The notes under the pieces are model-generated. The model worked only from the letters and a program-made list of their open reading frames with translations, was not told the DNA's origin and searched no databases. Below are positions 7,416 through 14,729 of a DNA stretch of 64,000 bases, piece by piece. Each line of letters starts with the position of its first letter. The first letter of the stretch is position 1. The translations under genes and the position numbers were made by a program. The DNA comes from Paraburkholderia sp. BCC1884 (lineage in GTDB: Bacteria > Pseudomonadota > Gammaproteobacteria > Burkholderiales > Burkholderiaceae), in NCBI RefSeq assembly GCF_900996225.1, contig NZ_CAAJGL010000145.1, positions 62,001 through 126,000 on the forward strand, written 5' to 3'.

Positions 7416-8957
7416 TCAGGCCGGCAGTGCGAAGCTCGAAATCGCTTCGCGCAGCACGCTCACCTGATCCTTCAGCGAATGCGCCGCGGCCGCAGCCTGC
7501 TCGACCAGCGCGGCATTCTGCTGCGTGACCTGATCCATTTCGCCGACCGCGCGATTCACCTGCTCGATGCCCGCGCTCTGTTCACGCGACGCATTGCTGA
7601 TCTCCTCGAGAATTTCATTCACGCGACGCACCGAGTGTACGATCTCGCCCATCGTCGAGCCCGCGTTCGCGACCAGCGACGCGCCGGCTTCGACGGTGCC
7701 GGTCGAGGTTTCGATCAGCGCCTTGATTTCCTTGGCGGCCGTCGCCGAGCGCTGCGCGAGGCTGCGCACTTCGGCTGCGACCACCGCGAAACCGCGACCC
7801 TGTTCACCGGCACGCGCCGCTTCAACGGCGGCGTTGAGCGCGAGGATATTGGTCTGGAAAGCGATGCCGTCGATCACGCCGATGATGTCGCCGATCTGCC
7901 GCGAACTGGTGGTGATCTCGCCCATGGTGCGCACCACGTCGTCGACCACGCGGCTGCCGCGCGTGGCGACATCCGCGGCTTGCCCCGCGAGTTGCGCGGC
8001 CTGCTGTGCGCTGTCCGCGTTCTGCTTCACGTTGACCGTCATCTGATCCATGCTCGACGCGGTTTCGACCAGCGCGGCCGCCTGTTCCTCGGTGCGCTGC
8101 GAGAGATCCGTGTTGCCGGCGGCGATTTCGGTTGCGCCGATATTGATGTTCTCCGTACCCAGACGCACGCGCGAGACCGTGTCGACGAGACCGGCCTGCA
8201 TGGTCTGCAGGGCGTGCAGCAGACTGCCGTCGCTGTTCATCTGCACCGGCACGCGCGTGGCGAGGTTGCCCTGCGCCATCAACTGAGCGTGTTCGACGGC
8301 CACTTCGAGATCGCCCCCGAGCGAGCGGCGGATGCTGCGCAACACCAGCAGCATGACGACGGTGGCAATCGCGCCGAGCGTGAAGGTGATCGCGAGCCAG
8401 CGCAACAGGTTGGCGTAGAACGCGTTTTGCACGTCGTCCATGTACATGCCGGTGACGATGTACCAGTCCCACGGCACGAAGTGCATCGAGAAGCTGGTCT
8501 TGGCGACCGGTTTGTCGCTGCCCGGCTTGGCCCACAGATAGTCGACGAAGCCGCCGCCGTCGTGATTGCCCGCGTTGACGATGTCGACGAACAGATGATT
8601 GCCGGCCGGATCGGTGAATTGCGCGAGGTTCTTGCCGACCATCTCCGGCTTGAACGGATGCATCAGCATGACCGGCTGCGAATCGTTGATCGAGATATAG
8701 CCGTCCTTGCCGTAGCGCATCGCGGCGAGGGTGGCGAGCGCCTGCTTCTTCGCTTCGTCTTCCGTGATGATGTGCTGCTGGGCCATTGCGTAGTAGTGGG
8801 CCGCGACGTGATTGCCCTGGTCGACCAGCGCGGTTAATTGATCGCGACGATCGGAGATCATCGAAGCACGGGTTTGCCATGTGCCGAAGCCGCCAATCAG
8901 GATCAGGCCGATCCAGAGGACGGCGATCATCGAGGCCAGTTTTTTATTCAGAGTCAT
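7416..8957 (-). CDS. Methyl-accepting chemotaxis protein with single Cache domain
   Basis: A 513-residue chemoreceptor. Order: membrane helix (about 7-29), periplasmic single Cache domain (about 35-185; GKDGYISINDSQPVMLMHP and the later WDWYIVTGMYMDDV stretch are typical of sCache_2), second membrane helix (about 187-208), HAMP, and a long coiled-coil signalling domain with the conserved hairpin tip (EIIGVIDGIAFQTNILALNA-type). It senses a small ligand in the periplasm and controls CheA in the cytoplasm. The C-terminus lacks the NWETF-like pentapeptide for CheR/CheB tethering. It is monocistronic, with its own terminator downstream. Confidence 0.95.
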   Translation of the reverse strand: MTLNKKLASMIAVLWIGLILIGGFGTWQTRASMISDRRDQLTALVDQGNHVAAHYYAMAQQHIITEDEAKKQALATLAAMRYGKDGYISINDSQPVMLMHPFKPEMVGKNLAQFTDPAGNHLFVDIVNAGNHDGGGFVDYLWAKPGSDKPVAKTSFSMHFVPWDWYIVTGMYMDDVQNAFYANLLRWLAITFTLGAIATVVMLLVLRSIRRSLGGDLEVAVEHAQLMAQGNLATRVPVQMNSDGSLLHALQTMQAGLVDTVSRVRLGTENINIGATEIAAGNTDLSQRTEEQAAALVETASSMDQMTVNVKQNADSAQQAAQLAGQAADVATRGSRVVDDVVRTMGEITTSSRQIGDIIGVIDGIAFQTNILALNAAVEAARAGEQGRGFAVVAAEVRSLAQRSATAAKEIKALIETSTGTVEAGASLVANAGSTMGEIVHSVRRVNEILEEISNASREQSAGIEQVNRAVGEMDQVTQQNAALVEQAAAAAHSLKDQVSVLREAISSFALPA

Positions 8958-9571
8958 AGCAAGGGGTTTTCGCTTACGCAGGTGGTCGGTCAGGGGTGGA
9001 TCGCTTGGTCGCTTGTGGCGAGTCGCTCGTTGCTGACTGTGTTTACGGCGGGCTGACGTGCAGGGCGCAGGGCAGGGGAAACCCGCTGTTGTACGATTTT
9101 ATTCGTCCGATTAATGCGGTATTTTCAACGCTCCGTCAGTAACCGTTTTACTGGTTTTTATTAGCTGATGATTTATCGTATTTTTCCGTGCCGCGTGGCT
9201 TTTAAAATAAATCGTGCGCTCTGATAAACGCGCATGGACATTAATAAATTGAACGGTTAGCGGACTTAACCCGGCGGGATAAAAAGGTAATAAGAGCCGG
9301 TGCCGACAGACGGAATGGCGGGCAACACGGTGTGTCGACCCTTGGCTGGCATAGGTTTGCGTCAATATTCCACAAATTGCCAATTAACTGCAAATCGGCC
9401 GAGGCGTTGCGGAAATGCAAAAAACGACACATTTTTGCACTTAATCGCAAGCCGGCCCGGCCTATGGCCGAAAAATGACGACTTAATAAAAATTCCGCTA
9501 TAGTCGCCATTTTCCAGTCGCCAGTCGGGCAGAAAAGAGCACCAATAAGCCCGCTATCAGGAGTAAAGAAT
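8958..9571. other. AT-rich intergenic region before the phosphonate operon
   Basis: About 610 bases without a convincing gene. From about 9100 to 9540 the base composition drops to clearly AT-rich, unlike the surrounding coding DNA, with TTTTAAAATAAA and TTAATAAA tracts. Such stretches often bind H-NS-type silencers and mark transferred DNA or regulated promoters. The leftward frame 9111-9383 has no ribosome binding site or recognisable product. Confidence 0.5.
9475..9504 (+). promoter_or_regulatory. Candidate sigma-70 promoter of aepX operon
   Basis: A -35-like ATGACG (9475-9480) and a -10-like TATAGT (9499-9504) are separated by 18 bases inside the AT-rich region. The start point would be about 60 bases before the aepX ATG. 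This is by inspection only. Confidence 0.4.
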
Positions 9572-11293
9572 ATGAACGCCCGCGAACCCGCTTTCGTCCC
9601 CGCCTCCCGCAGCGCGCGCCTGCGCCAGATGCTCGTCAGCAACGAACTCGAATTCATGATGGAGGCCCACAACGGCCTGTCCGCCCGGATCGTGCGCGAA
9701 GCCGGCTTCAAGGCCATCTGGGGCTCGGGCCTCGCGATCTCGGCGCAGTTCGGCGTGCGCGACAACAACGAAGCCAGCTGGACCCAGGTGGTCGATAACC
9801 TCGAGTTCATGGCCGACGCGAGCGATCTGCCGATCCTGCTCGACGGCGACACCGGCTACGGCAACTTCAACAACGTGCGCCGTCTCGTGAAGAAACTCGA
9901 ACAGCGCGGCATCGCCGGCGTGTGTATCGAAGACAAGCAGTTCCCGAAGACCAACAGCTTCATCAACGGCGAAGCGCAACCGCTCGCCGATATGGACGAG
10001 TTCTGCGGCAAGATCAAAGCGGGTAAAGACTCGCAGTCGGATGAAAACTTCTCGATCGTGGCGCGCGTCGAAGCGCTGATCGCCGGCTGGGGCATGGACG
10101 AAGCACTGCGTCGCGCGGAAGCCTATCGCCAGGCCGGTGCGGACGCGATCCTGATTCACAGCAAGCTCTCGCGCCCCGACGAAATTCTCGAATTCGCGCG
10201 CGAATGGGCCGGCCGCGGTCCGCTCGTGATCGTGCCGACCAAGTACTACAGCACGCCGACCGAAGTGTTCCGCGAAGCCGGCATCAGCACGGTGATCTGG
10301 GCCAACCATCTGATCCGCGCGGCGACCTCGGCCATGCAGGCCGTCGCCAAGGAAATCCATTCGAGCGAGACGCTCGTCAACGTCGAAGACAGCATCGCCG
10401 CCGTCAACGAAATTTTCCGTTTGCAGGACGCCGACGAATATTCGGAAGCCGAAGACCGCTATCTGTCGAGCGGCCGCGCGGCCGGTTCCGCGGTCGTGCT
10501 CGCCGCGAGCCGCGGCAAGGGCCTCGAAGCCGTCACCGAAGACCGTCCGAAAGTGATGCTGCCGATCGCCGGCAAGCCGCTGTTGCGCTGGCTCGTCGAC
10601 GCGTTCAAGAAGCAGGGCGTCAACGACATCACCGTGGTCGGCGGTTATCGCGCCGATGCGATCGACACGGCCGGCATCAAGCTCGTCGTCAACGAACAGC
10701 ATGCGCAAACGGGCGAACTCGCGTCGCTCGCCTGCGCGGTGGACAAGCTCGCCGGCGACACGATCGTCTCGTACGGCGATCTGCTGTTCCGCAGCTACAT
10801 CCTGCGCGATCTGGTGGAAAGCGAAGCGGCGTTCAGCGTGGTGGTGGATTCGTCGCTGACCGATACGGAAAACGCCAGCGTGCGCGATTTCGCGTGGTGC
10901 TCAGCGGGTGACGACCGGGGGCTGTTCGGCAACAAGGTCACGCTGCGTCACGTGTCGAGTGGCCAGGACGCGTCGTCGGCTATCGCTTCGCAAACGCCGC
11001 ACGGCCGCTGGGTCGGTTTGCTGAACGTGCGTGGCGCAGGCCGTGAGCGTTTGCAAGCGGTGCTGGCGCAATTGCAGACGCGTCCGGATTTCGGCTCGCT
11101 CGATATGCCCGCGCTGCTGAACGCGCTGATCGAAGCGGGTGAGTCGATCGAAGTGCAATACATCCACGGCCACTGGCGTGGTGTGAACGACCTCGAAGAT
11201 TTCCGCCGTGCGGGCGACTTCGCGCATGCGCAAGCGCCGTTCGCGGCAGCCGGCGGTGCGGCGACGGACGCAGCCAGCGGAGCGGCGCAATGA
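9572..11293 (+). CDS. aepX: Phosphoenolpyruvate mutase fused to a nucleotidyltransferase
   Basis: A 573-residue two-domain enzyme. Residues about 15-295 are a PEP mutase, which rearranges PEP to phosphonopyruvate, the entry step of nearly all C-P bond synthesis. It has the mutase signature EDKQFPKTNS (120-129), which separates it from isocitrate-lyase relatives, metal-binding DGDTGYG (91-97), and Arg165/His196 in the active site. Residues about 305-560 form a sugar-phosphate-type nucleotidyltransferase: LAASRGKG (310-317, where LAAG is usual), EDRPKVMLPIAGKPLL (323-338), a SYGDLLF metal site near 400, and a late HWRGVNDLEDF. In PntC-like proteins this fold activates phosphonates with CTP. AGGAG lies 8 bases before the ATG. 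The stop overlaps the next start (ATGA). Confidence 0.95.
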   Translation: MNAREPAFVPASRSARLRQMLVSNELEFMMEAHNGLSARIVREAGFKAIWGSGLAISAQFGVRDNNEASWTQVVDNLEFMADASDLPILLDGDTGYGNFNNVRRLVKKLEQRGIAGVCIEDKQFPKTNSFINGEAQPLADMDEFCGKIKAGKDSQSDENFSIVARVEALIAGWGMDEALRRAEAYRQAGADAILIHSKLSRPDEILEFAREWAGRGPLVIVPTKYYSTPTEVFREAGISTVIWANHLIRAATSAMQAVAKEIHSSETLVNVEDSIAAVNEIFRLQDADEYSEAEDRYLSSGRAAGSAVVLAASRGKGLEAVTEDRPKVMLPIAGKPLLRWLVDAFKKQGVNDITVVGGYRADAIDTAGIKLVVNEQHAQTGELASLACAVDKLAGDTIVSYGDLLFRSYILRDLVESEAAFSVVVDSSLTDTENASVRDFAWCSAGDDRGLFGNKVTLRHVSSGQDASSAIASQTPHGRWVGLLNVRGAGRERLQAVLAQLQTRPDFGSLDMPALLNALIEAGESIEVQYIHGHWRGVNDLEDFRRAGDFAHAQAPFAAAGGAATDAASGAAQ

Positions 11294-12453
11294 TCGAGGC
11301 GGCACAGTTCGTCGAGGCGGCGCGCGAGCGCGGCTTCGACTGGTATGCAGGCGTGCCGTGCTCGTATCTGACGCCGTTCATCAACTACGTGTTGCAGGAC
11401 GAATCGCTGCATTACGTGTCGGCGGCGAACGAAGGCGACGCGGTCGCCTTGATCGCGGGTGTGACGCTCGGCGCGCAGAACGGCCGGCGCGGCATCACGA
11501 TGATGCAGAACTCCGGCCTCGGCAATGCGGTGAGCCCGTTGACCTCGCTCACGTGGACCTTTCGTCTGCCGCAATTGCTGATCGTCACGTGGCGCGGCCA
11601 GCCCGGCGTCGCCGACGAACCGCAGCACGCGCTGATGGGTCCGGTGACGCCCGCCATGCTCGACACGATGGAAATCCCCTGGGAGACCTTCCCGACCGAA
11701 GCCGATGCCATCGGCCCGGCGCTGGATCGTGCCACCGCGTATATGGATGAAACTGGCCGCCCGTACGCGCTCGTGATGCAGAAGGGCAGCGTGGCGCCGT
11801 ACGAGTTGAAGGACAGCGGCGCCGGTGCGCGCCGCGTGCCGGCGCAGCCGCAATCGCAGTTCGGCAAGGTGGCGGCGAACGAACTCGCTTCGCGTCACGA
11901 CGCCTTGCAGAAAGTGATCGCGCACACGCCGCTCGACTCGACGGTGGTGCTTGCGTCGACCGGTTTTTGCGGGCGTGAACTCTACGCCATCGACGACCGT
12001 GCGAACCAGTTGTACATGGTCGGCTCGATGGGTTGCGTGACGCCGTTTGCGTTGGGTCTTGCGCTGTCGCGTCCTGACCTGCAGGTCGTCGCAGTCGACG
12101 GCGACGGCGCGGCGCTGATGCGTATGGGCGCGTTCGCGACGCTCGGCGCTTACGGCCCGTCGAATCTCACCCACGTGCTGCTCGACAACGGTGCGCACGA
12201 TTCCACCGGCGGCCAGGCGACGGTGTCGTCGCAAGTCTCGTTCGCGGGTGTGGCGGCGGCGTGCGGTTACGCATGCGCGCTCGAAAGCGACGACGTGAGC
12301 GTGATCGACGACCTGTTTGCGAGCGCGCCGCTCGACGGTCCGCGTTTCGTGCGCCTCGCGATCCGCCGTGGCACGCCCGACGGCTTGCCGCGTCCCACCA
12401 TCGCGCCGCCCGATGTGAAGACGCGCCTGATGCGCCACATCGGCGCTGCTTAA
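11290..12453 (+). CDS. ppd: Phosphonopyruvate decarboxylase
   Basis: A 387-residue thiamine-diphosphate enzyme that decarboxylates phosphonopyruvate to phosphonoacetaldehyde, the irreversible step that pulls the unfavourable PEP mutase reaction forward. The N-terminal pyrimidine-binding part has the catalytic Glu in NEGDAVA (E48); the C-terminal pyrophosphate part has GDGAALMRMG (271-280) with Asn300 completing the metal motif. Its ATG overlaps the aepX stop by 4 bases, so the two are translationally coupled. The stop is 20 bases before phnW. Also called aepY in biosynthetic clusters. Confidence 0.95.
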   Translation: MIEAAQFVEAARERGFDWYAGVPCSYLTPFINYVLQDESLHYVSAANEGDAVALIAGVTLGAQNGRRGITMMQNSGLGNAVSPLTSLTWTFRLPQLLIVTWRGQPGVADEPQHALMGPVTPAMLDTMEIPWETFPTEADAIGPALDRATAYMDETGRPYALVMQKGSVAPYELKDSGAGARRVPAQPQSQFGKVAANELASRHDALQKVIAHTPLDSTVVLASTGFCGRELYAIDDRANQLYMVGSMGCVTPFALGLALSRPDLQVVAVDGDGAALMRMGAFATLGAYGPSNLTHVLLDNGAHDSTGGQATVSSQVSFAGVAAACGYACALESDDVSVIDDLFASAPLDGPRFVRLAIRRGTPDGLPRPTIAPPDVKTRLMRHIGAA

Positions 12454-12473
12454 AGTCGAACTCAAGGAGCGCC

Positions 12474-13541
12474 ATGTTATTGCTCAATCCTGGCCCGGTG
12501 ACGCTCACCGAACGCGTCCGCAACAGCCTGTTGCAGACGGATCTGTGCCACCGCGAAAGCGAGTTTTTCGACTTGCAGGAAGAGGCGCGCACGCGTCTGG
12601 TCGATCTGTACGGCCTCGATGCCGGCGAATGGCAAGCGGTGCTGATGACCGGCTCCGGCACGGCAGCCGTGGAAAGTATGACCGCTGCGCTGGTGCCGCA
12701 AAACGGCAAGCTGCTCGTGGTGGAAAACGGCGTGTATGGCGAACGTATTTCGCAGATTGCCACGCAGTACGGCATCGCGCATGAATCGCTGAAGCACGAC
12801 TGGATGCAGGCCCCGGATCTCGCGAAGATCGCCGAACGGCTCGACGCGGACAAGGCTTTTACGCACGTCGCCGTGATTCATCACGAAACCACGACGGGGC
12901 GTCTGAACGATCTGACGGCACTGGGCGCATTGTGCCGTGCGCGTGGGTTGCGTCTTCTCGTGGATGGCGTCAGCAGCTTCGGCGCGGAAGCGATCGATTT
13001 CGCGGATACGAGCCTCGATGCGGTTGCCGCCACGGCGAACAAGTGTCTGCATGGCGTGCCGGGTGCGTCGTTCGTGCTGGTGCGGCGTGCCGCGCTCGCT
13101 CAGGCGGCAAGCCGCACGTACTACCTGGACCTCGGGCGACTCGCGCGCCTGCAGGATCAGCGCAACACGCCGTTCACGCCATCGGTGCATGCGTACTACG
13201 CGCTCGTCGAAGCACTGCGTGAACTCGCCGACGAAGGCGGCTGGCGCGCGCGCCACGCGCGCTATGCGGCGCTTGCGGAGCAGGCAAGGGCGGGTCTGGC
13301 CGAGCGGGGTATCGGCAGCGTGTTGCCGGTGGAAGAGTCGTCGGTGGTGTTGCGTGCGTATCGCTTGCCGGACGGCATCGCGTATCCGCAATTGCACGAC
13401 GCGCTCAAGGCGCGCGGCTTCGTCATTTACGCGGGCCAAGGCGGTTTGTCGGCGGAGTTGTTCCGCATTTCGACGATGGGCAACCTCCACGCCGCCGACA
13501 TCGACCGCCTGTTGCAAGGCTTTGCCGAACTGACACGCTGA
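12474..13541 (+). CDS. phnW: 2-aminoethylphosphonate aminotransferase
   Basis: A 355-residue class V PLP aminotransferase interconverting phosphonoacetaldehyde and 2-aminoethylphosphonate (AEP). The PLP lysine is K190 in ATANKCLHG, the cofactor Asp is D164 in LLVDGVSS, and LLLNPGPVTLTERV at the N-terminus is typical of PhnW. The ATG at 12474 is preceded by AAGGAG, which rules out the long upstream extension. PhnW is best known from AEP catabolism (with phnX), but no phnX is present here; in an operon with PEP mutase and decarboxylase it should run towards AEP. This is inference from context. Confidence 0.93.
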   Translation: MLLLNPGPVTLTERVRNSLLQTDLCHRESEFFDLQEEARTRLVDLYGLDAGEWQAVLMTGSGTAAVESMTAALVPQNGKLLVVENGVYGERISQIATQYGIAHESLKHDWMQAPDLAKIAERLDADKAFTHVAVIHHETTTGRLNDLTALGALCRARGLRLLVDGVSSFGAEAIDFADTSLDAVAATANKCLHGVPGASFVLVRRAALAQAASRTYYLDLGRLARLQDQRNTPFTPSVHAYYALVEALRELADEGGWRARHARYAALAEQARAGLAERGIGSVLPVEESSVVLRAYRLPDGIAYPQLHDALKARGFVIYAGQGGLSAELFRISTMGNLHAADIDRLLQGFAELTR

Positions 13542-13553
13542 TGCGCTGATTCC

Positions 13554-13581
13554 TGCCAGCGGCCGCGCGCGGCCGCTGGCA
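13554..13581. repeat. Perfect 28-bp palindrome after phnW
   Basis: Arms of 14 bases (TGCCAGCGGCCGCG and its complement) with no loop base left over, starting 12 bases after the phnW stop. No T run follows, so it is not a classical terminator; it may protect the 3' end of the operon mRNA. Confidence 0.6.
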
Positions 13582-13592
13582 TTCACGCGGAT

Positions 13593-13745
13593 TCACACGG
13601 GGTCTTTGTCCGGCGGCCCGTCCGGCTGCTGCGGCTCCTCGGTGTGATGACCCGGCGAAGGCGGAACCCATGGCGCTTCTTCCGGGTCGCGGGTCGGATC
13701 GGCATTGGGGTCGGGAATCGGACTGGTGTGCATGTCGTAGCTCAT
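13593..13745 (-). CDS. Small proline/aspartate-rich hypothetical protein
   Basis: A 50-residue, acidic and proline-rich product (PIPDPNADPTRDPEEAPWVP) without membrane segment or known domain. It looks disordered. The start at 13745 has only a weak AGGCAG upstream, and a bidirectional terminator sits just 28 bases further upstream, leaving no room for its own promoter unless transcription reads through. The amino-acid composition is unlike random GC-rich frames, which argues for a real gene. Confidence 0.45.
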   Translation of the reverse strand: MSYDMHTSPIPDPNADPTRDPEEAPWVPPSPGHHTEEPQQPDGPPDKDPV

Positions 13746-13764
13746 GGCATCTGCCTGGTGGATA

Positions 13765-13803
13765 AAAAGAATGGCCGGCCGCTGAAACGCCGGCCGTTTT
13801 TTC
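13765..13803. terminator. Bidirectional intrinsic terminator
   Basis: A GC-rich stem (GGCCGGC/GCCGGCC, 13773-13795) is followed by TTTTTT on the plus strand and by ATTCTTTTT on the minus strand. It can end the rightward phosphonate operon and the leftward PIG-L gene. Confidence 0.75.
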
Positions 13804-13834
13804 AAGCGTAGGCGTTTCCGGCGCGCCGCGCTCC

Positions 13835-14539
13835 TTACTTTTTCCTGCGACGCCCTACGCTCAGCTGCCAATATCGTTCGGTGGCGAAGACATCGTCGTA
13901 ATTTCCGGCGCCGAAAGCGCGCAACTGGCTCTCGTACGCGTTGACCGCCTCGCGTTTCAACTGCGTCCGGCGCTGGGTGTCGATCGTGTGGGCCGCGCTC
14001 GGCTGCGCCGGCGTCGCCACGATGCCGCGCTGGGCCAGGTCGGCGAGCCGCGCCTGCACGACGCCGGGCGTGCGCCGGTGAATCGCCTCCTCGTAACCGA
14101 ACCACTCCAGATGCGACAGCCTTGGCAGGATTTCGCAGCAGGCTTCGAAGACCCGCACGTGATCGTCGTGATACAGGCCGAGCGGCATCAACAGCGTGTT
14201 CGCGGTGGTGCGATAAATGGTTTCTTCGAGCGCTGCCGCCATTTTGCTGATGGACGGGGAATCCGCGTACTGGCTGTCGCGAAACGGCATGCGTAGCGGA
14301 ATCGCGTCGAGCACTTCGAGCGCGCGGTTGTCTTCGAGCGTGCGTTCGTGGATGGCCTGATGGGCGTCGGCGAAACCTGACTTTTCATCCCATTCGGTAC
14401 GCATTTTCTGCTCGGGCGGCGCGGCGAAGACCGTGCAGACGGCGGCGTCGGGATGGGCGGCGAGCAGGGCGCCGCAACTGAAGACGGCGTCGTCGAAATG
14501 GGGTGAGACGATGAAAAGACGTGGGCTGGTTTCGCTCAT
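13835..14539 (-). CDS. PIG-L/LmbE family deacetylase
   Basis: A 234-residue soluble protein of the zinc-dependent N-acetylglucosaminyl deacetylase superfamily. The zinc motif PHFDDAVFSCG is at residues 13-23 and the second histidine is in GLYHDDH. Relatives remove acetyl groups from GlcNAc-containing molecules (GlcNAc-PI, mycothiol or bacillithiol precursors, teicoplanin-type antibiotics). No pathway partner is adjacent: it converges on the phosphonate operon and is upstream of nothing on its own strand except the terminator. A role in modifying a phosphonate-bearing glycan is possible but not shown. Confidence 0.85.
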   Translation of the reverse strand: MSETSPRLFIVSPHFDDAVFSCGALLAAHPDAAVCTVFAAPPEQKMRTEWDEKSGFADAHQAIHERTLEDNRALEVLDAIPLRMPFRDSQYADSPSISKMAAALEETIYRTTANTLLMPLGLYHDDHVRVFEACCEILPRLSHLEWFGYEEAIHRRTPGVVQARLADLAQRGIVATPAQPSAAHTIDTQRRTQLKREAVNAYESQLRAFGAGNYDDVFATERYWQLSVGRRRKK

Positions 14540-14729
14540 GGGGCGGGTGGTGGTGTCGAGGCGCGCCCGGCTGGACTCGCGATGGACGCGTGGCGCGGGA
14601 AAGGGGCGTCACATCAGCTTAGGCGGAATCGGGTTGATGTGCGCGACGGGTGAGGAGCGCGCAAGGGGTGTGCCTGGGCGCGCTCCTGAATAGACTCACC
14701 GTTGGCTGCTTTGAGGTTCCCGTAAATAC

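Noticed and set aside
9111..9383. Leftward 90-codon frame in the AT-rich region before aepX
   Set aside because: No ribosome binding site, no recognisable sequence, and it lies in non-coding-like AT-rich DNA.
12261..12473. Upstream extension of the phnW frame
   Set aside because: Arginine-rich sequence overlapping ppd; AAGGAG points to ATG 12474.
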